Shown here: positions 51,690 to 58,240 of the stretch, in pieces
Numbering within the stretch: position 1 is the stretch's first letter
Layout: each line of letters starts with the position of its first letter
Origin: a virus
Reading direction: 5' to 3' (one strand)
Virus record (IMG/VR): IMGVR_UViG_3300020200_000015
Location: 18,961 to 82,960 of that record
DNA: 64,000 nucleotides
Notes under the pieces: generated by a model
Database searches by the model: none
Told to the model about the DNA's origin: nothing
The model's input: only the letters and a program-made list of their open reading frames with translations
Translations under genes and position numbers: made by a program

Positions 51690-51742
51690 GCGCCGCACCA
51701 TGCGGCGCAGGTGTAGCATACTATACGGTGCAAGGGTTGCAA
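51690..51742 (-). promoter_or_regulatory. Cassette B: promoter plus 5-prime hairpin
   Basis: Minus strand: TTGCAA (51737-51742), 16 bp, TATGCT (51715-51720), then the hairpin GCGCCGCA-TGG-TGCGGCGC (51690-51708), AAAGGA-type ribosome site and ATG 51673. Confidence 0.8.
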
Positions 51743-51900
51743 ACACTAGCCAACACATTCATTACCACCACCACTTCATTCATTCAATCACTCAGTCACT
51801 CTTTCAATCATTCATTCACTCACTCTTGATGTCATGACTTCATTCCAGAGTGACACGGTGAGGTTCATATGACTTAGTCACACTGAGTTCACTCATTCAG

Positions 51901-51942
51901 TTAGAACATATCTGCCTGAGTTCATTCAAATAGATATGTTCT
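51901..51942. repeat. Iteron-like site with inverted partner
   Basis: TTAGAACATATCT at 51901-51913 and its inverse AGATATGTTCT at 51932-51942. The first equals the core of the 25-bp iterons at 53631-53906. Confidence 0.75.
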
Positions 51943-51983
51943 ACCTGAGTTCATTCACCGTTGAGTTCAGTCAGTCACTCAGT

Positions 51984-52072
51984 CAGCGTGTAACTGAACT
52001 GAATTCATTCTAGCATTCATGTGCGCATAACTGAACTGAATTCATTCTAGCATTCATGTGCGCATAACTGAA
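51984..52072. repeat. 37-bp tandem repeat with GCGCATAACTGAA core
   Basis: Two and a half units; cores at 52023 and 52060, exactly 37 bp apart, with a variant near 51986. Each unit carries ACTGAACTGAATTCATTC and TAGCATTCAT. Confidence 0.8.
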
Positions 52073-52108
52073 CTCATGAGCCAGTGCACCTAACGGCACA
52101 AGCCGTGG

Positions 52109-52462
52109 CTAGTAGTACCACAGCTTGAAAACCGGGTGCCCTTTAGGGGCAAACAAGTTGATTACAAGGTCGCCGTCGGGCAGCGCGTGGCTAGCCATGC
52201 ACGGGCAGCGACCAACGTCGGGCAGCGCACGCAGGGCGGCGATGAAGTCGGCATAGACGCTTGCTTGCCAGCCGTCGTTGAGCCACACGGTTACACCGTT
52301 GGCTCGCAGTTCCCCGGCTTCGTCGCCAGTATACCTGATGTACCACGTGAAACTGTCGCTGTGCTTTTGGCAGCAAGCGACAATGTGCTGAAGCAAGTTG
52401 TCGTAGCCGTCGCAGTTGGCGACAAAGGGTGGCACCGTTGCCATTGGTTGAGGGTCGTGCAT
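52109..52462 (-). CDS. Unknown protein, paralogue copy 2 (cassette C)
   Basis: 117 aa, about 75 percent or more alike by eye to the 52670 gene: same start MHDPQPMATVPPF, HIVACCQKHSD, NGVTVWLNDGWQAS, LPDGDLVINLFAPKGHPVFKLW. It has an extra segment (VGRCPCMASHA) before LPDGD that the other copies lack. Acidic, soluble, no membrane segment. The Cys-Cys-x-x-His piece may bind metal. Confidence 0.75.
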   Translation of the reverse strand: MHDPQPMATVPPFVANCDGYDNLLQHIVACCQKHSDSFTWYIRYTGDEAGELRANGVTVWLNDGWQASVYADFIAALRALPDVGRCPCMASHALPDGDLVINLFAPKGHPVFKLWYY

Positions 52463-52475
52463 GTTGTTGTCCTTT

Positions 52476-52528
52476 GCACCGCACTATGCGGCGCAGGTGT
52501 AGCATACTATACGGTGCAAGGGTTGCAA
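52476..52528 (-). promoter_or_regulatory. Cassette C: promoter plus 5-prime hairpin
   Basis: TTGCAA at 52523-52528, 16 bp, TATGCT, then a GCGCCGCA-TAG-TGCGGTGC hairpin (52476-52494) containing one G-U pair, AAAGGA, ATG 52462. Confidence 0.8.
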
Positions 52529-52637
52529 GCACTAGCCCACACATTCATTACCACCACCACTTCATTCATTCAATCACTCAGTCACTCTTGACTTCAATCA
52601 CCCTTGAGTTCATTCATTCAGTAGATTGTCAGGCACT

Positions 52638-52665
52638 GAAAAAGCCACCCCGCTAGGGGTGGCTT
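52638..52665 (-). terminator. Rho-independent terminator after paralogue copy 3
   Basis: Perfect 10-bp stem AAGCCACCCC / GGGGTGGCTT (52642-52651 with 52656-52665), 4-base loop and TTTTTC on the minus strand. A second exact copy is at 54619-54646. Confidence 0.9.
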
Positions 52666-52669
52666 GAGG

Positions 52670-52978
52670 TTAGTCGTGCCACAGCTTGAAAACCGGGTGC
52701 CCCTTGGGGGCAAACAAGTTGACTACAAGGTCGCCGTCGGGCAGCGCGTTGGGCAGCCACCGCAGGGCGTCGATGAAGTCGGCGTATGTGCTTGCTTGCC
52801 AGCCGTCGTTGAGCCACACGGTTACGCCACAAGCTTGGTCGCCAGTATACCTGACAAGAAACGTAAGGGCGTCGCTGTGCTTTTGGCAGCAAGCGACAAT
52901 GTGCTGAAACAAGTTGTCGTAGTCGTCGCTGTTGGCGATAAAGGGTGGCACCGTTGCCATTGGTTGAGGGTCGTGCAT
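52670..52978 (-). CDS. Unknown protein, paralogue copy 3 (cassette D)
   Basis: 102 aa, near-duplicate of the 52109 gene without its 11-residue insertion. The high DNA identity, including the 5-prime ends, indicates recent duplication. It ends in VFKLWHD directly above a strong terminator. Confidence 0.75.
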   Translation of the reverse strand: MHDPQPMATVPPFIANSDDYDNLFQHIVACCQKHSDALTFLVRYTGDQACGVTVWLNDGWQASTYADFIDALRWLPNALPDGDLVVNLFAPKGHPVFKLWHD

Positions 52979-52991
52979 GTTGTTGTCCTTT

Positions 52992-53044
52992 GCGCCGCAC
53001 TATGCGGCGCAGGTGTAGCATACCATACGGTGCAAGGGTTGCAA
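52992..53044 (-). promoter_or_regulatory. Cassette D: promoter plus 5-prime hairpin
   Basis: TTGCAA at 53039-53044, 16 bp, TATGCT preceded by TGG (extended -10), then perfect hairpin GCGCCGCA-TAG-TGCGGCGC (52992-53010), AAAGGA, ATG 52978. Confidence 0.85.
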
Positions 53045-53164
53045 GCACTAGCCCACACATTCATTACCACCACCACTTCATTCATTCATTCACTCTTGAG
53101 TTCAGTCACTCTTGACTGACTTCATTCATTCACTCACCCTAGGCAGGCAAAGCAAACCTGGGCG

Positions 53165-53452
53165 TTAGCCCAGGTCGGCCTCAACCAGCACGGCGGTTAC
53201 ACCCTCACCGTCGGCACTGTTGCCGGCGGTGTCGAACAGGTACGCCGCCTTGTCGTGAGACATGCCCTGCGCCGTCTCCTCGTCCAACATGCCATCGGCA
53301 ACCAGCTTGCCGACCGTCGTGGTCTCAAGCTGCGCGTCGTACTGCGACGGCCCAAGGCCGTTGAGAATGCGACCGCACCACAGCAGGGTTTGAGCGTCGG
53401 GGTTGGTCCCCAGCGCATTGAAAAACACACACACAAGTCGTTTGTTAGCCAT
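53165..53452 (-). CDS. Unknown protein (cassette E), distant paralogue of 54714 gene
   Basis: 95 aa from ATG 53452, chosen because AAGGA precedes it; the frame is open further through the cassette. Contains GPSQYDAQLETTTVGKL and the C-terminal GVTAVLVEADLG. It shares layout with the gene at 54714 (GPYTKEIKLDFNTTLG, NAVVVEVAL). Small acidic alpha/beta protein without known motif. Confidence 0.7.
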   Translation of the reverse strand: MANKRLVCVFFNALGTNPDAQTLLWCGRILNGLGPSQYDAQLETTTVGKLVADGMLDEETAQGMSHDKAAYLFDTAGNSADGEGVTAVLVEADLG

Positions 53453-53478
53453 GAGAACTGTCCTTGTCGTTTGGTTGT

Positions 53479-53531
53479 GCGACGCACTATGCGGCGCAGG
53501 TGTAGCATACCATACGGTGCAAGGGTTGCAA
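53479..53531 (-). promoter_or_regulatory. Cassette E: promoter plus imperfect hairpin
   Basis: TTGCAA at 53526-53531, 16 bp, TATGCT with TGG before it, then GCGCCGCA-TAG-TGCGTCGC (53479-53497) with one mismatch, followed by AAGGACAG and ATG 53452. Confidence 0.8.
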
Positions 53532-53630
53532 GCACTAGCCCACACATTCATTACCACCACCACTTCATTCATTCATTCATTCATTCACTCACCGCTGAAT
53601 GATTGACTGATTTCATTCAGTCCTGAGTTC

Positions 53631-53906
53631 AGTTAGAACATATCTACCTGAGTTCAGTTAGAACATATCTACCTGAGTTCAGTTAGAACATATCTACATT
53701 CACTCAGTTAGAACATATCTACCTGAGTTCAGTTAGAACATATCTACCTGAGTTCAGTTAGAACATATCTACATTCACTCAGTTAGAACATATCTACATT
53801 CACTCAGTTAGAACATATCTACATTCACTCAGTTAGAACATATCTACATTCACTCAGTTAGAACATATCTACCTGAGTTCAGTTAGAACATATCTACATT
53901 CATTCA
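53631..53906. repeat. Iteron array, 11 copies at exactly 25 bp
   Basis: AGTTAGAACATATCTAC begins at 53631, 53656, 53681, 53706, 53731, 53756, 53781, 53806, 53831, 53856 and 53881. The 17-bp core does not vary; the 8-bp linker is either CTGAGTTC or ATTCACTC (ATTCATTC at the end). Core TAGA-N5-TCTA is a partial palindrome. Candidate replication origin, partition or repressor-binding site. Confidence 0.95.
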
Positions 53907-53938
53907 TCGCGGCACTTGAAGTCATTCTATACATATGC

Positions 53939-53986
53939 GCGCATAACTGAATGATCTCTCATCAACCATATGCGCGCATAACTGAA
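53939..53986. repeat. Two GCGCATAACTGAA repeats 35 bp apart
   Basis: Cores at 53939 and 53974, each preceded by ATATGC and followed by TGATCT. Same core as the repeats at 51984-52072 and 56246-56497. Confidence 0.8.
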
Positions 53987-54065
53987 TGATCTAATTCATT
54001 CCAGAGTCTTGGAATGCAATCAGTCACTCAGTCTTGAGTGATGTGCAAGTAGCGGCGGGCGCAAA

Positions 54066-54422
54066 CTACTGTTTGCGCCATGGGTCACTTAGCCATTTGC
54101 TGTTGCTACCTTGACTGTACAGCTTGCTGCCGTCAGCCAGCGTCGCCCAGGCAACCCAAAAGCCACGCGATGAGCTAACCACGGTCGCCAAGCAACGGCC
54201 TTGGTGCCAAATAGCGTCGCTACCCTCAAGGTTAGTAACCACCACCCAACCGTCACCAACTGGTTGGGCGTCGGCGTCGTCGTTGCACTGCTGGCTGATG
54301 TTGTTGTCGCCGCTACCCAGCAGCACGCACAGCTCAACAATTGCCTTTAACAAACCGCCCTGCCCAGCGGGCAAGCGTTTGCCTTCGTCCAAGTACAAGC
54401 CCAATGCCTTTTGTTCGTCCAT
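54066..54422 (-). CDS. Unknown protein (cassette F)
   Basis: 118 aa from ATG 54422. Contains MDEQKALGLYLDEGKRLP, GDGWVVVTNLEG, HQGRCLATVV and GFWVAWATLADGSKLYS, a compact alpha/beta profile. No relatives in the window. Cassette F supplies promoter and ribosome site. Confidence 0.65.
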   Translation of the reverse strand: MDEQKALGLYLDEGKRLPAGQGGLLKAIVELCVLLGSGDNNISQQCNDDADAQPVGDGWVVVTNLEGSDAIWHQGRCLATVVSSSRGFWVAWATLADGSKLYSQGSNSKWLSDPWRKQ

Positions 54423-54437
54423 GTGTTGTTGTCCTTT

Positions 54438-54490
54438 GCGCCGCACTATGCGGCGCAGGTGTAGCATACCATACGGTGCAAGGGTTGCAA
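54438..54490 (-). promoter_or_regulatory. Cassette F: promoter plus 5-prime hairpin
   Basis: TTGCAA at 54485-54490, 16 bp, TATGCT with TGG before it, perfect hairpin GCGCCGCA-TAG-TGCGGCGC (54438-54456), AAAGGA, ATG 54422. Confidence 0.85.
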
Positions 54491-54599
54491 GCACTAGCCC
54501 ACACATTCATTACCGCAGTCACTCACTCTTGACTTCACTCACTCTTGAGTTCATTCCAGAGTCTTGGAATGCAATCAGTCACTCTTGAGTTCATTCATT

Positions 54600-54700
54600 C
54601 AGTAGATTATCAGGCACTGAAAAAGCCACCCCGCTAGGGGTGGCTTGAGGTTAGTCGTGCCACAGCTTGAAAACCAGCCTACGGTGCAAGGGCTACAAGC
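54600..54700 (-). pseudogene. Deletion scar: terminator and tail of a lost paralogue joined to promoter debris
   Basis: 54600-54677 repeats 52620-52697 almost exactly, including the terminator and the last codons of the FKLWHD paralogue. Directly after them (54679-54705) comes CTACGGTGCAAGGGCTACAAGCA, cut here to a short piece, which matches a degraded cassette promoter. The body of the gene is gone, so a copy was deleted by recombination. Confidence 0.75.
54619..54646 (-). terminator. Second copy of the AAGCCACCCC terminator
   Basis: Same 10-bp stem, loop and T run as at 52638-52665. It now serves the 54714 gene. Confidence 0.88.
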
Positions 54701-54713
54701 AACTGCCTTGTTC

Positions 54714-55007
54714 TCACAGCGCCACCTCAACCACCACCGCATTGGCGGTTTCATCCTCGAACTCGCTGGCTGCTTCCCACACAGCGCATGCGGTGTCAGG
54801 CGGCAAGCCAGCACCAACGCTGTCATCACCCCACAGGTCACGCACAGCGCCAAGGGTGGTGTTGAAATCCAGCTTAATTTCCTTGGTGTAAGGCCCATGC
54901 CCTTCATGCAGCTTACCTTCGGTAAAGAAAAGCTGGGTGAACTGGTGCTTGCCGAAGTTGCAGTGCGCTATCAGCTGCACCTTGTTTGCTTTTGGTTGTG
55001 TTGCCAT
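54714..55007 (-). CDS. Unknown protein (cassette G), distant paralogue of 53165 gene
   Basis: 97 aa. MATQPKANKVQLIAHCNFGKHQF, GPYTKEIKLDFNTTLGAVRDLWGDD and an acidic C-terminus ending NAVVVEVAL. Layout parallels the 53165 product. No known family. Confidence 0.7.
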   Translation of the reverse strand: MATQPKANKVQLIAHCNFGKHQFTQLFFTEGKLHEGHGPYTKEIKLDFNTTLGAVRDLWGDDSVGAGLPPDTACAVWEAASEFEDETANAVVVEVAL

Positions 55008-55020
55008 GTCGTTGTCCTTT

Positions 55021-55073
55021 GCGCCGCACTATGCGGCGCAGGTGTAGCATACTATACGGTGCAAGGGTTGCAA
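55021..55073 (-). promoter_or_regulatory. Cassette G: promoter plus 5-prime hairpin
   Basis: TTGCAA at 55068-55073, 16 bp, TATGCT at 55046-55051, perfect hairpin GCGCCGCA-TAG-TGCGGCGC (55021-55039), AAAGGACAACGAC, ATG 55007. Confidence 0.85.
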
Positions 55074-55192
55074 GCACTAGCCCACACATTCATTACCCCC
55101 GCTGCACTCATTCAACTGCGCCTGCTTTACCCTGCGCTGAATGAATGAATTCACACACAAGGCAAGCCACCTTGTTGAAGGGTGGCCGCCCA

Positions 55193-55459
55193 CTACACCA
55201 CAAACATCAGGTCAGGGTGTGCGGGCTTGTACTGCTGAGTGCCAGCGGCCTTGTTGAGCGCGTCGCGCACAACAGGGTTTTGGTGGCCATCAGCAAACTT
55301 AATGAGGTTGTTAACCATGGCATCAAGCTGGGCGCGCATAACGCGCACACTTTCAACCAACGCGGCGTCGCCCATGCTTTCAGCATTTGCGGCGATGTAA
55401 TCATAGCGCAGCTTAAAGCGCTGCACTTGGTTGCCAATGGCAAGTAGGTAGTCGTCCAT
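55193..55459 (-). CDS. Unknown helical protein (cassette H)
   Basis: 88 aa, all helical for the first 60 residues (LLAIGNQVQRFKLRYDYIAANAES, VMRAQLDAMVNNLIKFADG). The AAGGA site lies 13 bases before ATG 55459, longer than in the other cassettes. Function unknown. Confidence 0.65.
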   Translation of the reverse strand: MDDYLLAIGNQVQRFKLRYDYIAANAESMGDAALVESVRVMRAQLDAMVNNLIKFADGHQNPVVRDALNKAAGTQQYKPAHPDLMFVV

Positions 55460-55486
55460 TTGAGTGTCGCTGTCCTTGTTGTTGGT

Positions 55487-55539
55487 GCGGCGCACCATGC
55501 GCCGCAGGTGTAGCATACCATACGGTGCAAGGGTTGCAA
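55487..55539 (-). promoter_or_regulatory. Cassette H: promoter plus covarying hairpin
   Basis: TTGCAA at 55534-55539, 16 bp, TATGCT with TGG, then GCGGCGCA-TGG-TGCGCCGC (55487-55505). Compared with cassette G two pairs are swapped on both strands, so pairing is kept. Confidence 0.85.
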
Positions 55540-55559
55540 GCACTAGCCCACACATTCAT

Positions 55560-55979
55560 TTACAGCAGCGCCTTCACCTTGGCCCAGTACTTCACCGTGG
55601 CGTCCTTGCGGTGTCCTTTCGGCCCACCATTGTGAATACGGGCCAGCTTCTCACGGTCACCGTCGGCCACAGCTTGCTTGGCGTACCTGAGCCAGTAGGC
55701 AACCACGCACCTCTCAGCATAAGTGCGGCCTTTCACGTCGTCGTATGTACCACCCAGCTCAGTGCAATGGTCGGTAGCGTCCTTCCAGTACACGCGCCAC
55801 AGCTGAAAGCTGCCAAGAGCCTTGCCCTTGTCGCCAACAGCCTCATTGTCGTTGCCACTTTCCACGGTGGCAATGGCATCAAGTAGCGGGCGCAGCTTTG
55901 TGCGCGCCTCATCGAGTTCGGCTACCGTTGACCCCTTGGGCGCAACGGCAAGCATGAGCATAAACGCTAGTGTCCTCAT
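55560..55979 (-). CDS. Lysozyme-like transglycosylase (endolysin candidate)
   Basis: 139 aa from ATG 55979. A hydrophobic N-terminus (MRTLAFMLMLAVAPKG) looks like a signal or signal-anchor. The SLT/lysozyme core follows: catalytic Glu40 in TVESGND, GKALGSFQL at 53-61, CVVAYWLRYA and ARIHNGGP at about 113-120. It would cleave peptidoglycan during lysis or act in DNA entry. It is far from the holin-like genes at 36 kb and has its own cassette. Confidence 0.8.
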   Translation of the reverse strand: MRTLAFMLMLAVAPKGSTVAELDEARTKLRPLLDAIATVESGNDNEAVGDKGKALGSFQLWRVYWKDATDHCTELGGTYDDVKGRTYAERCVVAYWLRYAKQAVADGDREKLARIHNGGPKGHRKDATVKYWAKVKALL

Positions 55980-55999
55980 CGTCGCTGTCCTTTGTTGGT

Positions 56000-56048
56000 G
56001 CGCCGCACCATATGCGGCACTAGGTATATTAGCAGTTTGCGCCTTCAA
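56000..56048 (-). promoter_or_regulatory. Cassette I: diverged promoter and hairpin for the lysozyme
   Basis: Hairpin GTGCCGCA-TATGG-TGCGGCGC (56000-56020) with a longer loop; upstream on the minus strand TAATATACC and TTGAAG give a possible but imperfect promoter. AAAGGACAG precedes ATG 55979. Confidence 0.6.
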
Positions 56049-56245
56049 CTTAAGGGCAAAATAACATTCATCCCCGCCGCTGAATGAATGACTTCAGCCC
56101 CTGAGCGCTGAATGAATGAATTCAGTCAGTCATCACCTGAGCGCTGAATGAATGAATTCAGTCAATCAGTCACTCGCTCATTCAACCATCTGGTCTGGCT
56201 GAACGAATGAACGAATGAATTCCAGAACTCAGCTGCTACGCGCAC

Positions 56246-56497
56246 GCGCATAACTGAACTACTGAAACATCAATGCGCGCATAACTGAACTGAACCAGAT
56301 AGCCACTCAATCAGATTCAACCTGTCACGCGCATAACTGAACTGAGCCAGATAGCCAATCAATCAGATTCAACCTGTCACGCGCATAACTGAACTGAGCC
56401 AGATAGCCAATCAATCAGATTCAACCTGTCACGCGCATAACTGAACTGAGCCAGATAGCCAATCATTTCCTCTGACCACGGTGCGCGCATAACCGAA
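56246..56497. repeat. 52-bp tandem repeat with GCGCATAACTGAA core
   Basis: Cores at 56246, 56277, 56329, 56381, 56433 and a variant at 56485. The 52-bp unit also carries GAGCCAGATAGCCAATCAATC and ends in AACCTGTCAC; three units are exactly spaced. Confidence 0.9.
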
Positions 56498-56517
56498 TCC
56501 ACCGGAGAGAGATAAAT

Positions 56518-56830
56518 ACTTTGATGATTAAGAGCGAGAACTAAGTGATCCTCAGGTTTATATCGATCCCCCACCGGATCGATAAGCCCATAGCTCCTAT
56601 CTTGATGATTAAGAGCCAATCCAGGCCCAGATCCCCAAGATGATTGAGTTCATGAGCTTTTATATGTTTTGCCACCGGATCGATAAAAGCCTGCTCTTAT
56701 CTTGACGGATTGACTATTACCCACACACAACAAAGAGCGGGTTCTCAGTCACAACCCGTGAATGAATGACTTCATGATATCCGTCAGGGTATTTATGAGT
56801 TTCGCCACCGGATCGATAAAGCCTACCCAT
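56518..56830. repeat. Dispersed CCACCGGATCGATAAAGCC repeat
   Basis: Copies near 56568, 56673 and 56808, a partial one near 56518, and one near 57585 that forms the end of the 57572 gene. On the minus strand each is followed by an AT-rich piece such as CATAAATA or ATATAAA, which resembles T4-type late promoters, though no gene starts there. Confidence 0.75.
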
Positions 56831-56939
56831 TTTCAAGGCTAAATGATGAAAGTTAGACCATTCTCATCATAAATAGCCTCTCAGTCCACATTTTCTGGCT
56901 AAATGATGAGCCATGGAGTAGTCTGACTGTCAGATTGTG

Positions 56940-57136
56940 GGTGTACGAGCACCCCCTCAGACAATCCTCAGAGTACTCTCAACCCCCTCATCGCCCCCAT
57001 CCATCACCCTCCCCGCATCTCACCCCATTCCCGCACTTCTCTCACACTACCATCATGGGCTTCTCTCCCCCTTCGTCTCATCTACACTACCATTCCTATC
57101 ACCCTACTACTCATATCCTAGTAGTTCAGCTACTAG
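56940..57136. other. Strand-asymmetric pyrimidine tract and inverted repeat
   Basis: The plus strand is strongly C/T-rich from about 56950 to 57150 with many CCCC runs. CTAGTAG-TTCAG-CTACTAG (57118-57136) is a perfect 7-bp inverted repeat. Possible triplex-forming or packaging-related DNA; no gene. Confidence 0.5.
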
Positions 57137-57404
57137 CGTGACTCTCTCCTGCTATCAGTTGTTCATCGACCAGCTTCATCTACAACTGACTGATCACTAC
57201 TAGCGGTCATCCGTACTCATTTACAAATGCCACTGATCAGCGTAAAGGCTTCTTGATGATGTGTCAGTCATCATCACTGAGATTTCCCAAACGGGAAGTT
57301 CAGAGGATTTCTCAGGCTTCAAACTTGAGTCACATTTACTATCCTTCATCTTTCAAAAGCCATTCACGGCTGTATTTTTGCCTTGTGGGTTTACTACCAC
57401 CCTT

Positions 57405-57572
57405 TTATTTCTTTGCAATCTCAACGCCTTCACCGTTGTAATCAGTACGCTTGAGTATGCACCGGTAAATACTAGCTAGGGTACGCAAGCTCATGATCCA
57501 GTCCTTTGTCTCACAGTGATCATGAATCTTTGATATCCTCCCGAAGAACTGGACTGCGTGGTAATCACTCAT
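57405..57572 (-). CDS. Small unknown protein
   Basis: 55 aa from ATG 57572, overlapping the upstream stop as TGATG; a longer frame would start inside that gene. Contains FFGRISKIHDHCETKDWIMSLRTL and a basic C-terminus. No motif. Confidence 0.5.
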   Translation of the reverse strand: MSDYHAVQFFGRISKIHDHCETKDWIMSLRTLASIYRCILKRTDYNGEGVEIAKK

Positions 57573-57871
57573 CAGCGACCAACTCCCGGATCGATAAAGC
57601 CTACCCATTCCAAGGTAAGCCTGAGATACTGGTCATCACCGACGACCAAATAGAGCTTGTACGCGGAGTGGACGAGCGAGAAGCTCATCACAGCCAACCC
57701 GCCCATGTGTACGAAGAGCTTGCCGCTGTCCGTGATAAGAAGCGATGCGTGATCGCACAACAGATTGAGCGGGTCATGCGGCGTACCAGCACCGCTACGC
57801 TTGATGTTGCTAACCTGGCTGTCGTCGAAACCAGCCGCGACAAGCCTCTGACGAATTGTGTATTCAGCCAT
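57572..57871 (-). CDS. Unknown protein whose end is built from a dispersed repeat
   Basis: 99 aa. Central HVHASLLIT-like beta region and LVHSAYKLYLVVGDDQYLRLTLEW. The last residues, WVGFIDPG, are encoded by the CCACCGGATCGATAAAGCC repeat that recurs in the non-coding DNA at 56.5-56.8 kb, so its C-terminus may have been altered by repeat insertion or the repeats derive from it. Confidence 0.55.
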   Translation of the reverse strand: MAEYTIRQRLVAAGFDDSQVSNIKRSGAGTPHDPLNLLCDHASLLITDSGKLFVHMGGLAVMSFSLVHSAYKLYLVVGDDQYLRLTLEWVGFIDPGVGR

Positions 57872-57885
57872 AGCTTTACCTCCGA

Positions 57886-58233
57886 TTAGATGAGTGTGCT
57901 GATGTTGTCAAGGATGCCCATGCCCTTGGCGAACAGCTTGTCCTTCTGAGCGTAGCGCACAATCTCAGAGCGCATACCCTTCTTGGGCAGTTGGTCGAAC
58001 GGCAGAAGCACATCCACGTGCTCGCCGTTGATGGTGCCGTGGCAATAGCTCACATCCCACAGCGGGAAGCCTGGGTCGCTGAGCAAGCGCAGGCGGGTGA
58101 TGCGGAGGCCAGGCTCCGTCCAGTCAACCGTGCGCGCACCAGCGCGCTCCTCATGGTACTTGCTGCCATTGCTGAGACCGTTGGTCTCTTTGGCACCGTA
58201 GTAGTCGAACGTGCCGTGCTTGATCTCGGACAT
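57886..58233 (-). CDS. Unknown soluble protein
   Basis: 115 aa, starts MSEIKHGTFDYYGAKET, has LLSDPGFPLWDVSYCHGTINGEHVDVLLPFDQLPKKGM, a beta pattern found in small phage proteins, and a helical end. Directly downstream of the Api92-like gene. No function assigned. Confidence 0.6.
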   Translation of the reverse strand: MSEIKHGTFDYYGAKETNGLSNGSKYHEERAGARTVDWTEPGLRITRLRLLSDPGFPLWDVSYCHGTINGEHVDVLLPFDQLPKKGMRSEIVRYAQKDKLFAKGMGILDNISTLI

Positions 58234-58240
58234 GATTGCC

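Larger units (their letters stand above)
51674..52108. other. Non-coding cassette and repeat interval
   Basis: Contains cassette B (51690-51742), ATTC/ACTC tract, one iteron-like site with its inverse at 51901-51942 and the 37-bp tandem repeat at 51984-52072. No gene seen. Confidence 0.7.
53453..54065. other. Non-coding cassette and iteron interval
   Basis: Holds cassette E, the 25-bp iteron array and two 35-bp-spaced GCGCATAACTGAA sites (53939, 53974). No gene seen. Confidence 0.75.
55980..57404. other. 1.4 kb non-coding repeat region
   Basis: No credible gene on either strand. From low to high: cassette I, ATGAATGA-type low complexity, 52-bp tandem repeats, CCACCGGATCGATAAAGCC dispersed repeats, a pyrimidine-rich tract, an inverted repeat at 57118-57136. 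The short open frame at 56377-56619 runs through the repeats and I treat it as chance. Confidence 0.65.

Noticed and set aside
52191-53085. Overlapping frames beginning MCGLVLATLAPY or MNEVVVVMNVW in several cassettes
   Set aside because: They are translations of the conserved cassette DNA itself (promoter and hairpin) running into the true genes in the same or other frames; the start after AAGGA is preferred.
53631-53906. CRISPR array
   Set aside because: Repeats are spaced every 25 bp with 8-bp linkers of only two types; there are no unique spacers and no cas genes.
56377-56619. Minus-strand 80-codon frame through the 52-bp and CCACCGG repeats
   Set aside because: It is built of repeated DNA (ALNHQ appears twice for this reason), has no ribosome site, and its end lies within tandem repeats.
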